A stretch of DNA of 49,579 nucleotides from Halobacillus sp. Nhm2S1 (GTDB taxonomy: Bacteria; Bacillota; Bacilli; Bacillales; Halobacillaceae). The position numbers and the translations under genes are program-made. The DNA lies in assembly GCF_019599545.1 (NCBI RefSeq), contig NZ_JAIEZV010000008.1, positions 1-49,579 of the forward strand, written 5' to 3'. Shown here piece by piece: positions 20,302 through 29,301 of this stretch (positions are counted from its first letter, which is position 1; every line of letters starts with the position of its first letter). The notes below the pieces were generated by a model. That model did not search any database, had not been told where the DNA came from, and was given only the letters and a program-made list of their open reading frames with translations.

Positions 20302-21255
20302 ATGGCAACTGGATATAAGGATTCAAAACTGAAAGTATTCTCACTCAACTCAAATCCTGAGTTAGCGAAAGAGATTGCTGATAACATCGGAGTCGAGCTA
20401 GGTAAATGTACAGTCACGAGCTTTAGTGACGGAGAGATTCAAATCAACATTGAAGAAAGTATCCGTGGGTGCGATGTGTATGTTGTCCAATCCACATGTG
20501 AACCTGTCAACCAACACATCATGGAACTCCTAATCATGATCGATGCTCTAAAACGTGCTTCAGCAAGATCAATCAATATTGTCATGCCTTATTACGGCTA
20601 TGCAAGGCAAGACAGAAAAGCGCGTGCCCGTGAACCGATTACAGCGAAATTAATTGCGGATCTGCTTGAAACGGCAGGAGCTTCCCGCGTATTGATGCTT
20701 GATCTGCACGCACCACAAATTCAAGGATTCTTCAACTTGCCTATTGATCACCTTGTTGGTGTTCCAATTCTATCCGATTATTTTGAGGAGAAGAATTTTG
20801 AGGATGTTGTCATCGTTTCTCCTGACCATGGAGGCGTTACACGTGCGCGTAAAATGGCGGATCGTCTAAAAGCCCCTATTGCAATCATTGATAAGCGCCG
20901 TCCACGTCCAAACGTTGCAGAAGTCATGAACATCGTCGGTAACATTGAAGGCAAGACCGCAATTTTGATTGATGATATCATTGACACAGCGGGTACCATT
21001 ACTTTGGCGGCCAATGCTCTTGTCGAGAACGGTGCCAAAGAAGTGTTTGCTTGTTGTACGCACCCTGTTCTATCCGGACCTGCCATCGAGCGTATCGATA
21101 ACTCGAAAATTAAAGAGCTTGTGGTCACAAACACGATTCCACTTGGTGAAGAGAAATCAAGCGAGAAAATTACAGAGCTTTCTGTAGCTGGCTTGATTAG
21201 TGAAGCCATTGTTCGTGTGCATGAACGTCAATCCATTAGTATTTTATTTGATTAA
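20302..21255 (+). CDS. prs: Ribose-phosphate pyrophosphokinase (PRPP synthase)
   Basis: A 317-residue enzyme that makes PRPP from ribose-5-phosphate and ATP, feeding purine, pyrimidine, His, Trp and NAD synthesis and also the effector of PurR encoded nearby. Class I features: [21 protein letters not shown] (ATP/flexible loop), [11 protein letters not shown] (metal/ATP), and the PRPP loop [21 protein letters not shown] precedes the ATG. No terminator separates it from ctc, but a sigma-B promoter for ctc intervenes. Confidence 0.97.
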   Translation: MATGYKDSKLKVFSLNSNPELAKEIADNIGVELGKCTVTSFSDGEIQINIEESIRGCDVYVVQSTCEPVNQHIMELLIMIDALKRASARSINIVMPYYGYARQDRKARAREPITAKLIADLLETAGASRVLMLDLHAPQIQGFFNLPIDHLVGVPILSDYFEEKNFEDVVIVSPDHGGVTRARKMADRLKAPIAIIDKRRPRPNVAEVMNIVGNIEGKTAILIDDIIDTAGTITLAANALVENGAKEVFACCTHPVLSGPAIERIDNSKIKELVVTNTIPLGEEKSSEKITELSVAGLISEAIVRVHERQSISILFD

Positions 21256-21269
21256 TTTTGAGTAATTAG

Positions 21270-21295
21270 GTTTAACTCTTGTTTTTAACGGGAAA
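21270..21295 (+). promoter_or_regulatory. Sigma-B promoter of ctc
   Basis: GTTTAA (21270-21275), 14-base spacer, GGGAAA (21290-21295) matches the general-stress consensus GTTTwa-N12/14-GGGwAw. ctc is a classic sigma-B gene in B. subtilis. Confidence 0.85.
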
Positions 21296-21334
21296 CTGAA
21301 TTAATGATTGGTAAATTACTGGAGGTTGATTAAT

Positions 21335-21988
21335 TTGGCTATTACATTAAAAGCAAATCAAAGACAAAATCTCAAGCAATCTGTAACCCGTGAACTTCGC
21401 CTGGAAGGAAATGTTCCTAGTGTCGTATACGGGAAGGATAAAGAACCGATCACGGTTGCTGTTAACAGCATAGAGTTACTTAAAACCGTTCGTGATGAAG
21501 GTAAAAACGCGATTATCTCCCTTGATATTGATGGAAAAGACACCGTGGATGTCATGCTCCATGAATATCAAGTCGATCCATTGAAAGATGAATTAATCCA
21601 CGCAGACTTCTATGTTGTAAACATGTCTGAGGAAATGGATGTCGAAGTTCCCGTACACTTAGAAGGTGAAGCGGCAGGAAGTAAAGAAGGCGGCGTCGTC
21701 CAACAGCCACTTTACGATTTGGCTGTTCGTGCGAAGCCACGCGATATTCCTGAGGAAATCGTTGTTGACATTTCAGAATTGAATATCGGTGACAGCATCA
21801 TGGTTGGTGACTTGAAAGAGTCCCGCAAGTATGAGATTACCGAAGATGAAAATACGACGATCGTATCTGTAACTCCTCCGGAAGAGATGCCGGAAGACGA
21901 GCCGGACACAGATGCTGATGCTGAACCTGAAGTCATTAATGAGAAATCAGAGGAAGCAGAAGAAGATTCCGAAGAAAAAGAAGAGTAA
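21335..21988 (+). CDS. ctc: General stress protein Ctc / ribosomal protein bL25
   Basis: A 217-residue bL25 of the long CTC type. The N-terminal half is the 5S-rRNA-binding L25 domain (ITLKANQRQNLKQSVTRELRLEGNVPSVVYGKD), the second half the TL5/CTC beta domain, and the last ~30 residues are a very acidic tail (EDEPDTDADAEPEVINEKSEEAEEDSEEKEE). I choose the TTG at 21335, 6 bases after GGAGGTTG, because it gives the family start LAITLKAN. The acidic tail is longer than I recall for B. subtilis and fits a salt-adapted proteome (inference). Confidence 0.93.
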   Translation: MAITLKANQRQNLKQSVTRELRLEGNVPSVVYGKDKEPITVAVNSIELLKTVRDEGKNAIISLDIDGKDTVDVMLHEYQVDPLKDELIHADFYVVNMSEEMDVEVPVHLEGEAAGSKEGGVVQQPLYDLAVRAKPRDIPEEIVVDISELNIGDSIMVGDLKESRKYEITEDENTTIVSVTPPEEMPEDEPDTDADAEPEVINEKSEEAEEDSEEKEE

Positions 21989-22000
21989 TGGGATACACAC

Positions 22001-22033
22001 AAAGGGCGTGGCCAAGAGGGCACGCCCTTTTTA
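22001..22033 (+). terminator. Terminator of glmU-prs-ctc
   Basis: AAAGGGCGTG / CACGCCCTTT, 10-bp perfect stem, 10-base loop, then TTAAT. The following 22034-22235 has no gene that I can support; ATTCACCTTTT occurs twice there, which I regard as chance. Confidence 0.88.
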
Positions 22034-22246
22034 ATCATTCACCTTTTATATTCCTGTGGTCATAAGTCAATCAATGGTGTTAAAGGGCTTTATTACTGTT
22101 GATGGGCTTATGCTTTTGGTGTACCCAAATTCACCTTTTCCTGCGGTTTAAGATTCTGGGTTAAGGGGATTGTATAAACACACGACAGATTAGGAGCAAG
22201 TTTTTGCATGGAGGAAACGCATTTTGACATCTTTCCGCGTTTCCTT

Positions 22247-22255
22247 TTGATATAA
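22247..22255 (+). promoter_or_regulatory. Extended -10 promoter of pth
   Basis: TGA-TATAAT lies about 38 bases before the pth start. A TTGACA occurs further upstream, but the gap (21 bases) is too long for a standard sigma-A promoter, so the extended -10 probably carries the activity. Confidence 0.55.
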
Positions 22256-22292
22256 TGAACCAATAGTATAAAGACAGAAAAGGAAGTTATGT

Positions 22293-22856
22293 ATGAAGTG
22301 TATAGTAGGACTTGGGAATCCAGGGAAAAAGTATGAAGACACCCGTCATAATATCGGGTTTATGATTATAGATGAATTGGCTTCACGAAATCAATGGTCC
22401 CTGAGTCAGAAAAAATTTAACGGTTTATTCACGATGGAGCGTTTCAACGGGGAGAAAGTGATCCTCATGAAACCTCAAACGTATATGAATTTATCCGGGG
22501 AAGCTCTCCGCCCTATGATGGACTTTTATGATATCGATATCGAAGATGTATTGGTGGTATATGATGACTTGGATCTGCCCCCAGGGAAGATTCGTTTGCG
22601 GAAAAAAGGCGGCCATGGCGGCCATAATGGCATTCGCAATATTATTGATCAGCTGGGAACAAAAGAATTTAAACGACTGCGTGTCGGAGTAGGTCGCCCG
22701 GAAGGTTCAAAAACAGTCATCGATCATGTGTTAGGTGGCTTCTCTAAAGAAGAACAAGGACCAGTAGAAGAAAGCATTGATTATGCGGTAAAAGCATGTG
22801 AAGCATGGATCGAGCAACCGTTTAACGAAGTAATGAATGATTTTAATGTGAAGTGA
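22293..22856 (+). CDS. pth: Peptidyl-tRNA hydrolase
   Basis: A 187-residue enzyme that releases tRNA from dropped-off peptidyl-tRNA (SpoVC in B. subtilis). The catalytic His20 lies in [19 protein letters not shown]; the asparagines of [10 protein letters not shown] and [11 protein letters not shown] and the aspartate of [10 protein letters not shown] are conserved. GGAAG lies before the ATG. It is followed by the sigma-F-controlled fin gene. Confidence 0.96.
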   Translation: MKCIVGLGNPGKKYEDTRHNIGFMIIDELASRNQWSLSQKKFNGLFTMERFNGEKVILMKPQTYMNLSGEALRPMMDFYDIDIEDVLVVYDDLDLPPGKIRLRKKGGHGGHNGIRNIIDQLGTKEFKRLRVGVGRPEGSKTVIDHVLGGFSKEEQGPVEESIDYAVKACEAWIEQPFNEVMNDFNVK

Positions 22857-22872
22857 CGGGATTACTGTGTTC

Positions 22873-22902
22873 GTATAACACTCCCGAATGACGGTAAAAC
22901 TA
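22873..22902 (+). promoter_or_regulatory. Sigma-F promoter of fin
   Basis: GTATA (22873-22877), 15-base spacer, GGTAAAACTA (22893-22902) fit GywTA-N15-GGnrAnAnTw at every fixed position. B. subtilis fin is a known sigma-F gene. Confidence 0.82.
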
Positions 22903-22932
22903 TCTACCATCAACCCCTCGAGGAGGATGGAA

Positions 22933-23163
22933 ATGAAAATACGTTATTTTTGCCGCCATTGTGAAAATCAGGTCGGAGAATTAGATGCAAAACATGTGGA
23001 TGTGTCCCAGTTGGGCTTTGATATCCTAAATGATCAGGACCAAGAGCAAATGGTTCATATGACTGCGAGTGGCGACATGGACATCAGGACCATTTGTGAC
23101 TCGTGCAAAGAATCATTAGACGACAATCCACATTACCATGAGCTTGACTTTTTTATACAGTAA
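22933..23163 (+). CDS. fin: Anti-sigma-F factor Fin (YabK)
   Basis: A 76-residue zinc-binding protein with CRHC near the N-terminus and CDSC near residue 57, the family hallmark. In B. subtilis Fin shuts off sigma-F in the forespore at the switch to sigma-G and is itself made under sigma-F. The start at 22933 follows AGGAGG with 6 bases spacing; further in-frame ATGs upstream (22927, 22888) are less well placed. The upstream sigma-F promoter lies within 40 bases. Followed after 49 bases by mfd. Confidence 0.95.
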   Translation: MKIRYFCRHCENQVGELDAKHVDVSQLGFDILNDQDQEQMVHMTASGDMDIRTICDSCKESLDDNPHYHELDFFIQ

Positions 23164-23212
23164 ATCTTGATTTCTGAATCAATCGGAAATCATGGTGGTG
23201 GAGGAATTCGTT

Positions 23213-26200
23213 ATGCAAGGTATTAAGGATTATTTATTTCCGCAGGATGATATTCATTCTGTTGTCGAAGGCTTTAAAACAGGAATGAAGGAACAAATGG
23301 TCGCTGGTTTATCCGGGGCTTCAAGAAGCTTGATGGTCTCCATGCTTCAAGAGTCCCTGGAGCGACCTGTCATCATCGTGACTCATCAACTGATACAAGC
23401 ACAACAATTGTATGAGGATATGCAAGAATTGACCGATGCTGAACAGGTTCATCTGTATCCGGTCAATGAATTGATTGCATCGGAAATCGCGGTTGCGAGC
23501 CCTGAACTGAGAAGTCAGCGTATCGACGCATTAAGTCAGTGGCTGTCCCAGGAAAAAGGGATTCTGATTGCGCCTGTGGCTGCACTAAAACGAATGATGC
23601 CACCGAAATCTTACTGGGAGCAGAGTCAGCTCCCTTTTCGTGTTGGGGAAGAAATTAACCTCGATCAATACTTAGAACGCTTAGTGAATATGGGTTATGA
23701 CCGAACAGAGATGGTTGCAACACCAGGAGAGTTTTCTTTACGTGGCGGAATCATGGATGTGTACCCACTGACCGCTGAGTTTCCGTATCGAATTGAGTTG
23801 TTCGATACAGAGGTGGATTCGATCCGGACGTTTGATTCTGAGACGCAACGCTCTCATGACAAGCTGGATTCGGTCCAAATTGGGCCGGCAACAGAACTGT
23901 TACTAAAGGACGAAGATTTTGCCAGAGCCCATGATCGTCTGGAGAATGCCCTGAGCCATTCCTTGAAGAAATTGACCAAACAGGATGCAAAAGAGACACT
24001 CGCTCAAGTGATCGAGCATGATTTGGATCTTTTGAAAGCCAAAGAACATTTCCAGGAAATTTATAAGTACATTGGGTATTTCTATGAAGAACCTGTCAGT
24101 CTACTAGACTACCTGCCTGAAACGGGTCTCGTCATTCTTGATGAAATGAGCCGAATCCAGGAAACGGCCAATCGCCTTGACCAGGAAGAAGCGGAATGGC
24201 ACAACAGTATGCTGGAAGCCAATCAGACAGTACGAGAGCTGCATCTTTCTTTTGATTGGCAGGATGCTTGGATGAAGATTGAGCATCCTCGTCTTTACCT
24301 GTCTGTTTTTATGAGGCACATCCCCAATACGCAACCACAGAATATCGTAAACATCTCGAGTCGTCAGATGCAGCAATTCCATGGACAGATGAATTTATTA
24401 AAAAATGAAATGGATCGCTGGGAAAAGCAGGATTTCTCTGTCGTCATCCTTGCTCCCGATGAAAATAGGAAGTCCAAGATTGAAGGCGTGCTTCGTGATT
24501 ATGATATGGAAGCGGTTATTGCAGAAGGGGACGTCCAGCTTCCTTTGGTGAAACCGACGATTATCACAGGCAATATCAGCCATGGATTCGAATGGCCGAT
24601 GCATAAGCTTGCAGTTATGACCGAAAATGAACTGTTCAAGAAGCGAACCGCCAAACCGAAGCGCAAGCAAAAAATGTCGAACGCCGAGCGGATTAAAAAC
24701 TATCAGGAATTGAAGGTCGGCGATTACGTCGTCCATGCAAGCCATGGAATCGGGAAGTATCTAGGAATTGAAACGCTGAAAATGGCTGGAAACCATAAAG
24801 ATTTTCTGATGGTCAATTACTCTGGAAATGACAAGCTGTATGTACCGATTGACCAAATTGATCTGATTCAAAAATATGTAGGCTCGGAAGGGAAAGAGCC
24901 GAAAGTTTATAAGCTTGGCGGCAGTGAGTGGAAAAAAGTGAAGAGTCGTGTCCAATCCTCGGTCGAAGATATTGCTGACGATTTAATTCAACTCTATGCT
25001 GAGCGCGAAGCTTCCAAAGGGTTTGCTTTCAGTGAAGATGGAGAAATGCAAAAAGACTTTGAAGCGGCTTTCCCTTACGAAGAAACGGAAGATCAAATTC
25101 GTTGTATCGAAGAAATCAAATCCGATATGGAACGTGTGCGCCCGATGGATCGTCTGCTTTGTGGAGATGTGGGGTATGGAAAGACAGAAGTCGCGATTCG
25201 TGCCGCTTTCAAAGCGATCGTCGATGGAAAACAGGTGGCTCTGCTTGTACCTACAACGATTCTGGCGCAGCAGCATTATGAGACTCTTCAAGAACGATTC
25301 CAAGGTTTTGGGATTAACATCGGCCTTATGAGCCGCTTCCGTACAAAAAAGCAGCAGAAGGAAACCACAGATCGGCTGAGGAAGGGTCTCGTCGATGTGG
25401 TGGTGGGGACACACCGAATCTTATCGAAAGATATGCAGTTCAAAGACTTAGGATTGTTGATCGTCGATGAAGAACAACGGTTCGGAGTTAAACACAAAGA
25501 GAAAATCAAGCAGTTGAAAAACAATGTGGATGTGCTGACGTTAACGGCGACTCCAATCCCGAGAACCCTGCACATGTCCATGCTTGGTGTCAGGGACTTG
25601 TCCGTCATTGAAACACCGCCTGCCAACCGTTTCCCTATCCAGACGTACGTGCTTGAATACAATCCGATTTTCCTCAGGGAAGCGGTGGAACGGGAGATGG
25701 CCCGGGGTGGACAGGTATTTTTCCTTTTCAACCGCGTAGAAAACATCGAACGGATGGCGCAGCAAATTGCCGAACTTGTCCCTGAGGCGAGAGTCACTTT
25801 TGCTCATGGACAGATGAATGAGACAGAGCTTGAGAATGTCATGTTCTCCTTCCTAGAAGGTGAATTTGATGTGCTTGTCAGTACGACAATCATCGAGACA
25901 GGTGTCGACATTCCAAATGTGAACACACTCATCGTCTATGATGCCGATCGTATGGGCTTGAGTCAGCTGTATCAACTGCGTGGTCGTGTCGGAAGATCGA
26001 ACCGGGTCGCCTACGCGTACTTTACCTATCAAAAGGATAAAGTGCTGACAGAAGTAGCCGAGAAACGACTGCAGGCGATTAAGGAATTCACGGAGCTCGG
26101 GTCCGGGTTTAAAATCGCCATGCGCGATTTGTCCATTCGTGGAGCAGGGAACCTTTTAGGAGCACAGCAGCATGGATATATTGATTCTGTCGGATTCGAT

Positions 26201-26749
26201 ATGTATTCCCAGATGCTGAAAGACGCTATAGAAGCGAAAAGGCAGGGGAAAGAACCGGAAAGTGTACAGCCATTCCAACCGGAACTTGATATGATGCTGG
26301 ATGCTTATATCCCAGATGAATACATCGCTGATGAAAAGCAAAAAATTGACATGTACAAATTGTTCCAGGCGATTGAAACGGTTGAAGATATCCATGACTT
26401 GCGAGATGAATTGATCGATCGATTCGGGGATTATCCGCAGGAGGTGGATAACTTGTTCCGTGTTTCTTCTATTCGACTTCAAGCAAAACGTTCACGGATT
26501 GAAAGCGTGACAGAGAAGAAAAAGAAAATCGAAATGCTGATGGAAGCCGAACAAAGTCAGCAGATCGATGGAACCAAGCTGTTCGAATTTGCCAATCAAT
26601 ACGGTCGTATGGTCCAACTGGGTACGGAAGATTCCCAATTGAAGGTAACCTTCACATGGGATCGTAAGACAGAGTTTAAACGATATGAGCTTGTTGAAGA
26701 ATTTATCAGCAAACTTCCTGAGATGATGCGGGAAGTATCGACTGCTTGA
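23213..26749 (+). CDS. mfd: Transcription-repair coupling factor
   Basis: A 1178-residue SF2 translocase that pushes stalled RNA polymerase off lesions and recruits UvrA. The N-terminal UvrB-like part (about 1-350) binds UvrA. The RNAP-interacting domain holds KVGDYVVHASHGIGKYLGIE near residue 500. The motor has GDVGYGKTEVA near 651 (Walker A) and DEEQRFGVKHKEKIK (motif II, DEEQ). The RID, TRG (GSGFKIAMRDLSIRGAGNLLGAQQHG) and C-terminal TRCF domain follow. Length fits the family (B. subtilis 1177). I take the ATG at 23213 with GTGGAGGAAT upstream. Confidence 0.97.
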   Translation: MQGIKDYLFPQDDIHSVVEGFKTGMKEQMVAGLSGASRSLMVSMLQESLERPVIIVTHQLIQAQQLYEDMQELTDAEQVHLYPVNELIASEIAVASPELRSQRIDALSQWLSQEKGILIAPVAALKRMMPPKSYWEQSQLPFRVGEEINLDQYLERLVNMGYDRTEMVATPGEFSLRGGIMDVYPLTAEFPYRIELFDTEVDSIRTFDSETQRSHDKLDSVQIGPATELLLKDEDFARAHDRLENALSHSLKKLTKQDAKETLAQVIEHDLDLLKAKEHFQEIYKYIGYFYEEPVSLLDYLPETGLVILDEMSRIQETANRLDQEEAEWHNSMLEANQTVRELHLSFDWQDAWMKIEHPRLYLSVFMRHIPNTQPQNIVNISSRQMQQFHGQMNLLKNEMDRWEKQDFSVVILAPDENRKSKIEGVLRDYDMEAVIAEGDVQLPLVKPTIITGNISHGFEWPMHKLAVMTENELFKKRTAKPKRKQKMSNAERIKNYQELKVGDYVVHASHGIGKYLGIETLKMAGNHKDFLMVNYSGNDKLYVPIDQIDLIQKYVGSEGKEPKVYKLGGSEWKKVKSRVQSSVEDIADDLIQLYAEREASKGFAFSEDGEMQKDFEAAFPYEETEDQIRCIEEIKSDMERVRPMDRLLCGDVGYGKTEVAIRAAFKAIVDGKQVALLVPTTILAQQHYETLQERFQGFGINIGLMSRFRTKKQQKETTDRLRKGLVDVVVGTHRILSKDMQFKDLGLLIVDEEQRFGVKHKEKIKQLKNNVDVLTLTATPIPRTLHMSMLGVRDLSVIETPPANRFPIQTYVLEYNPIFLREAVEREMARGGQVFFLFNRVENIERMAQQIAELVPEARVTFAHGQMNETELENVMFSFLEGEFDVLVSTTIIETGVDIPNVNTLIVYDADRMGLSQLYQLRGRVGRSNRVAYAYFTYQKDKVLTEVAEKRLQAIKEFTELGSGFKIAMRDLSIRGAGNLLGAQQHGYIDSVGFDMYSQMLKDAIEAKRQGKEPESVQPFQPELDMMLDAYIPDEYIADEKQKIDMYKLFQAIETVEDIHDLRDELIDRFGDYPQEVDNLFRVSSIRLQAKRSRIESVTEKKKKIEMLMEAEQSQQIDGTKLFEFANQYGRMVQLGTEDSQLKVTFTWDRKTEFKRYELVEEFISKLPEMMREVSTA

Positions 26750-26754
26750 TCATA

Positions 26755-26784
26755 CCTCATCCCTGATAGGGATGAGGATTTTCT
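26755..26784 (+). terminator. Terminator of mfd
   Basis: CCTCATCCC / GGGATGAGG with a 5-base loop, followed by ATTTTCTT. The stem is perfect though the T-run is broken. Confidence 0.82.
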
Positions 26785-26790
26785 TATCTT

Positions 26791-26938
26791 CCAGGCCAAC
26801 TCCACATTTCAAGTCTTCCAGTCCCGGCCATCAGACCCTCGAGGTCATATGCAAATCACCTTTGTGAGGAAAAAGCACCTCACAAAAGATGCTTCGCATA
26901 TGTTTGTCGAAGCTGCCCAAGGCACCTCCACATTCTAA
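26791..26938 (+). repeat. Structured intergenic repeat, copy 1
   Basis: Core from CCAGTCCCGGCC (26819) to CCTCCACATTC (26925-26935). Two nested perfect stems are visible: CATATGC (26846-26852) / GCATATG (26896-26902), and TTTGTGAGG (26861-26869) / CCTCACAAA (26878-26886). Blocks such as CTCGAGGTCATA, TTGTCG and CCTCCACATTC are shared with copy 2 at 31198-31322, but the arms differ in sequence. A fragment at 26791-26813 (CCAGGCCAACTCCACATTT) repeats the 3' end of the element. Confidence 0.8.
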
Positions 26939-26974
26939 GTTTACATTTTTTATGAAAAAATCCATCCAAAGGGT

Positions 26975-27003
26975 GTATAGGTTTTTATTGCTGAATCATA
27001 CTA
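26975..27003 (+). promoter_or_regulatory. Sigma-G promoter of spoVT
   Basis: GTATA (26975-26979), 17-base spacer, CATACTA (26997-27003) matches the sigma-G pattern GnATR-N17/18-CATnnTA. spoVT is sigma-G-dependent in B. subtilis. Confidence 0.83.
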
Positions 27004-27084
27004 TCCTTAATCACCCGCTTGTTCTGCTTGCGCTTCAACAGGTATAGATAGGCAGTCATCACAGAAAAGGAGGCAGCATAAAGA

Positions 27085-27621
27085 ATGAAAGCAACTGGTA
27101 TTGTACGCCGTATTGATGATTTAGGACGTGTTGTTATCCCGAAAGAAATCCGCCGTACGCTGAGGATTCGTGAAGGTGATCCTTTAGAGATTTTTGTAGA
27201 CCGTGAAGGTGAAGTCATACTAAAAAAATATTCACCTATTAGCGAGTTGGGTGATTTTGCAAAAGAGTACGCAGAAGCGCTCAGTGAGTCTTTAGAAGCT
27301 CCTGTGTTGATATGCGATCGTGATGAGTATATAGCGGTGGCGGGAAGTGCGAAAAAGGATTATATGAACCGATCGATCGGATCTAAGGTCGAAGAAGTCA
27401 TGGATTCTAGAACCATGTCTACTGAGAAACATCCGGAGCCGGTTGAATTGACTCGGGGTCAGGAAGAAGATGTGATCTCATATCTTATTTATCCTATCAT
27501 TGCACAAGGGGACCCCATCGGCTGCGTCGTTGCCTTCAATAAAGAAGGTTCTCCATTAGAAGACGGGGCCAGTAAAGCTGTTCAGACAGCCGCTAGCTTT
27601 TTAGCGAAACAAATGGAGTAG
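27085..27621 (+). CDS. spoVT: Stage V sporulation regulator SpoVT
   Basis: A 178-residue forespore transcription factor. Residues 1-52 are an AbrB-type DNA-binding domain (MKATGIVRRIDDLGRVVIPKEIRRTLRIREGDPLEIFVDREGEVILKKY), closely similar to AbrB at 8.1 kb. The remainder is a GAF-like domain (VLICDRDEYIAVAGSAKKDYMNRSIGSKVEEVM) that tetramerises and may bind a ligand. In B. subtilis SpoVT tunes sigma-G-dependent genes. AAAAGGAGG precedes the ATG and a sigma-G promoter lies about 80 bases upstream. Confidence 0.96.
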   Translation: MKATGIVRRIDDLGRVVIPKEIRRTLRIREGDPLEIFVDREGEVILKKYSPISELGDFAKEYAEALSESLEAPVLICDRDEYIAVAGSAKKDYMNRSIGSKVEEVMDSRTMSTEKHPEPVELTRGQEEDVISYLIYPIIAQGDPIGCVVAFNKEGSPLEDGASKAVQTAASFLAKQME

Positions 27622-27626
27622 CAAGT

Positions 27627-27665
27627 AAGGTCAGATCCGAGCGGGTACGGGGTCTGACCTTTTCC
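27627..27665 (+). terminator. Terminator of spoVT
   Basis: AAGGTCAGATCC / GGGTCTGACCTT, 12-bp stem with one G-T pair, followed by TTTCC. An extended -10 (TGA-TATAAT, 27668-27676) for yabM follows at once. Confidence 0.85.
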
Positions 27666-27714
27666 TATGATATAATGAATGTTCTGAATACATATAAATG
27701 AGAAAGGGTCCAAT

Positions 27715-29301
27715 ATGACCAAATTACGTTCACGCTCTGTTTTACAAGGAGCATTCATACTAACACTAGCCGGATTAATCAGTAAGGTCATCAGTGCGGG
27801 CTATCGCGTCCCGCTTCAGAATTTAACTGGAGATCTCGGCTTTTACGTCTACCAACAAGTGTATCCCATTCTCGGCATTGCCCTGATTCTTGCCTTGTAT
27901 GGGTTTCCTGCAGCCATTTCAAAAATCGTCTCAGACATCGGCGATGACTCCTCGCCTCTATCTATTCCATCGTTTTATTTACCTGTTTTCTGGTGGGTGA
28001 TGATGGCTTCTGGATTCATTTTTGTAACTGGTTTTTTATCATCCCCTTGGATTGCTTCTGTTATGGGAGATGAAAAATTAACAAAATCCCTGCAGACGGC
28101 ATTTTCTGTCTTCCTGCTTGTTCCTTTTGTTTCAGTCGCTCGAGGCGCATTTCAAGGACATAATGATATGGGGCCGACAGCTGTTTCACAAATTATCGAA
28201 CAAGTTTTCAGAGTGGGAATCATCATTGGTTCCGCTATTTTAGTCATGCGGGGGACGGACGTTTATACAATAGGGATAGGAGCATCCCTTGGGTCAATGG
28301 CAGGTGCAGCTGCTGCGTTTTCCGTTCTTTTTTATTGGTTGATGAAAAAGAGAGAGATGTGGACATGGCGAAGGTGGGACAAACACGTATCGTATAAACG
28401 AACAATTTTTCTGCACGGCATTCTTATTTGTCTAAACTATATGCTGCTTTTGTCTTTGCAGCTCGTCGATGCATTGACAATGGTTCCGAATCTCCAAAAA
28501 GCGGGTGTATCGCTTGAGGATGCGCGTATGTGGAAAGGGATATTCGACAGGGGCCAGCCTCTTATTCAATTAGGGACGGTTCTTGCTTCTTCACTTGCTC
28601 TTGCTCTCATTCCTTCTGTCACCAGATCGAGGATGACCCAGAATCCTGATCAAGTGAAAAAGTCCGTCGTGAGTGCCGTGAAAATGACTGTCTTTCTTTG
28701 TGTTGGAGCGACGGCAGGGCTGATTTTCTTATTTCCTGCCATCAATCAGTCATTTTTTCAGGACGCTCAGGGAACAAGTGCATTAAGAATCCTGATGATC
28801 GTCATCCTTGGCAGTTCCCTTTCTATTACGCTCTCTTCGATATTACAGGGACTTGATTATATGAAACAAACGGCCATGATGATTGCGGGGGGGCTGATCA
28901 TCAAGTGGGCTGGAAATATGCTCTTCATTCCTTTTTTGAGTTTACACGGAGCAGCAATCTCCTCAGTGATGGCTGTCGCTTTTGTTTTAATCGGAAATAT
29001 CGTAACCTTAAGACATGAAGTTCCTTGGGAAAAATGGACCAGCCTTCCCTGGAAAGGGATTCTAATTTCTCTTGTAGGAATGATATTCGGACTATGGCTG
29101 GCTAAAATGCTTGCTTTTCTGTTTTTTGATTTAAATGAACGGTTACCTTTACTGCTATACACGTTGTCTGTTTCAGGATTTGGTGCATTGATCTATGCCG
29201 TACTTCTTCTGCGAACAGGCAGCTTCACGAATGAAGAATTACATGTCATACCTTTTCGTAAGGTCGTATGGAAACTTTCGCCGAAAGGATTGGACCAATG
29301 A
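27715..29301 (+). CDS. yabM: Polysaccharide/lipid flippase-like membrane protein YabM
   Basis: A 528-residue multi-pass protein of the MOP superfamily (RfbX/MurJ/SpoVB type). It opens with the typical LQGAFILTLAGLISKVISAGYRVPLQNLTGDLGFYVYQQVYPI and has about 14 hydrophobic segments spread to the C-terminus. Relatives move lipid-linked cell-wall precursors or polysaccharides across the membrane; the substrate of YabM is unknown to me. AAGGGTCC precedes the ATG. It overlaps yabN by 4 bases (ATGA), so the two are translationally coupled. Confidence 0.92.
   Translation: MTKLRSRSVLQGAFILTLAGLISKVISAGYRVPLQNLTGDLGFYVYQQVYPILGIALILALYGFPAAISKIVSDIGDDSSPLSIPSFYLPVFWWVMMASGFIFVTGFLSSPWIASVMGDEKLTKSLQTAFSVFLLVPFVSVARGAFQGHNDMGPTAVSQIIEQVFRVGIIIGSAILVMRGTDVYTIGIGASLGSMAGAAAAFSVLFYWLMKKREMWTWRRWDKHVSYKRTIFLHGILICLNYMLLLSLQLVDALTMVPNLQKAGVSLEDARMWKGIFDRGQPLIQLGTVLASSLALALIPSVTRSRMTQNPDQVKKSVVSAVKMTVFLCVGATAGLIFLFPAINQSFFQDAQGTSALRILMIVILGSSLSITLSSILQGLDYMKQTAMMIAGGLIIKWAGNMLFIPFLSLHGAAISSVMAVAFVLIGNIVTLRHEVPWEKWTSLPWKGILISLVGMIFGLWLAKMLAFLFFDLNERLPLLLYTLSVSGFGALIYAVLLLRTGSFTNEELHVIPFRKVVWKLSPKGLDQ

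Noticed and set aside
22034-22235. Repeated ATTCACCTTTT between ctc and pth
   Set aside because: Only two short AT-rich copies without wider similarity or structure.
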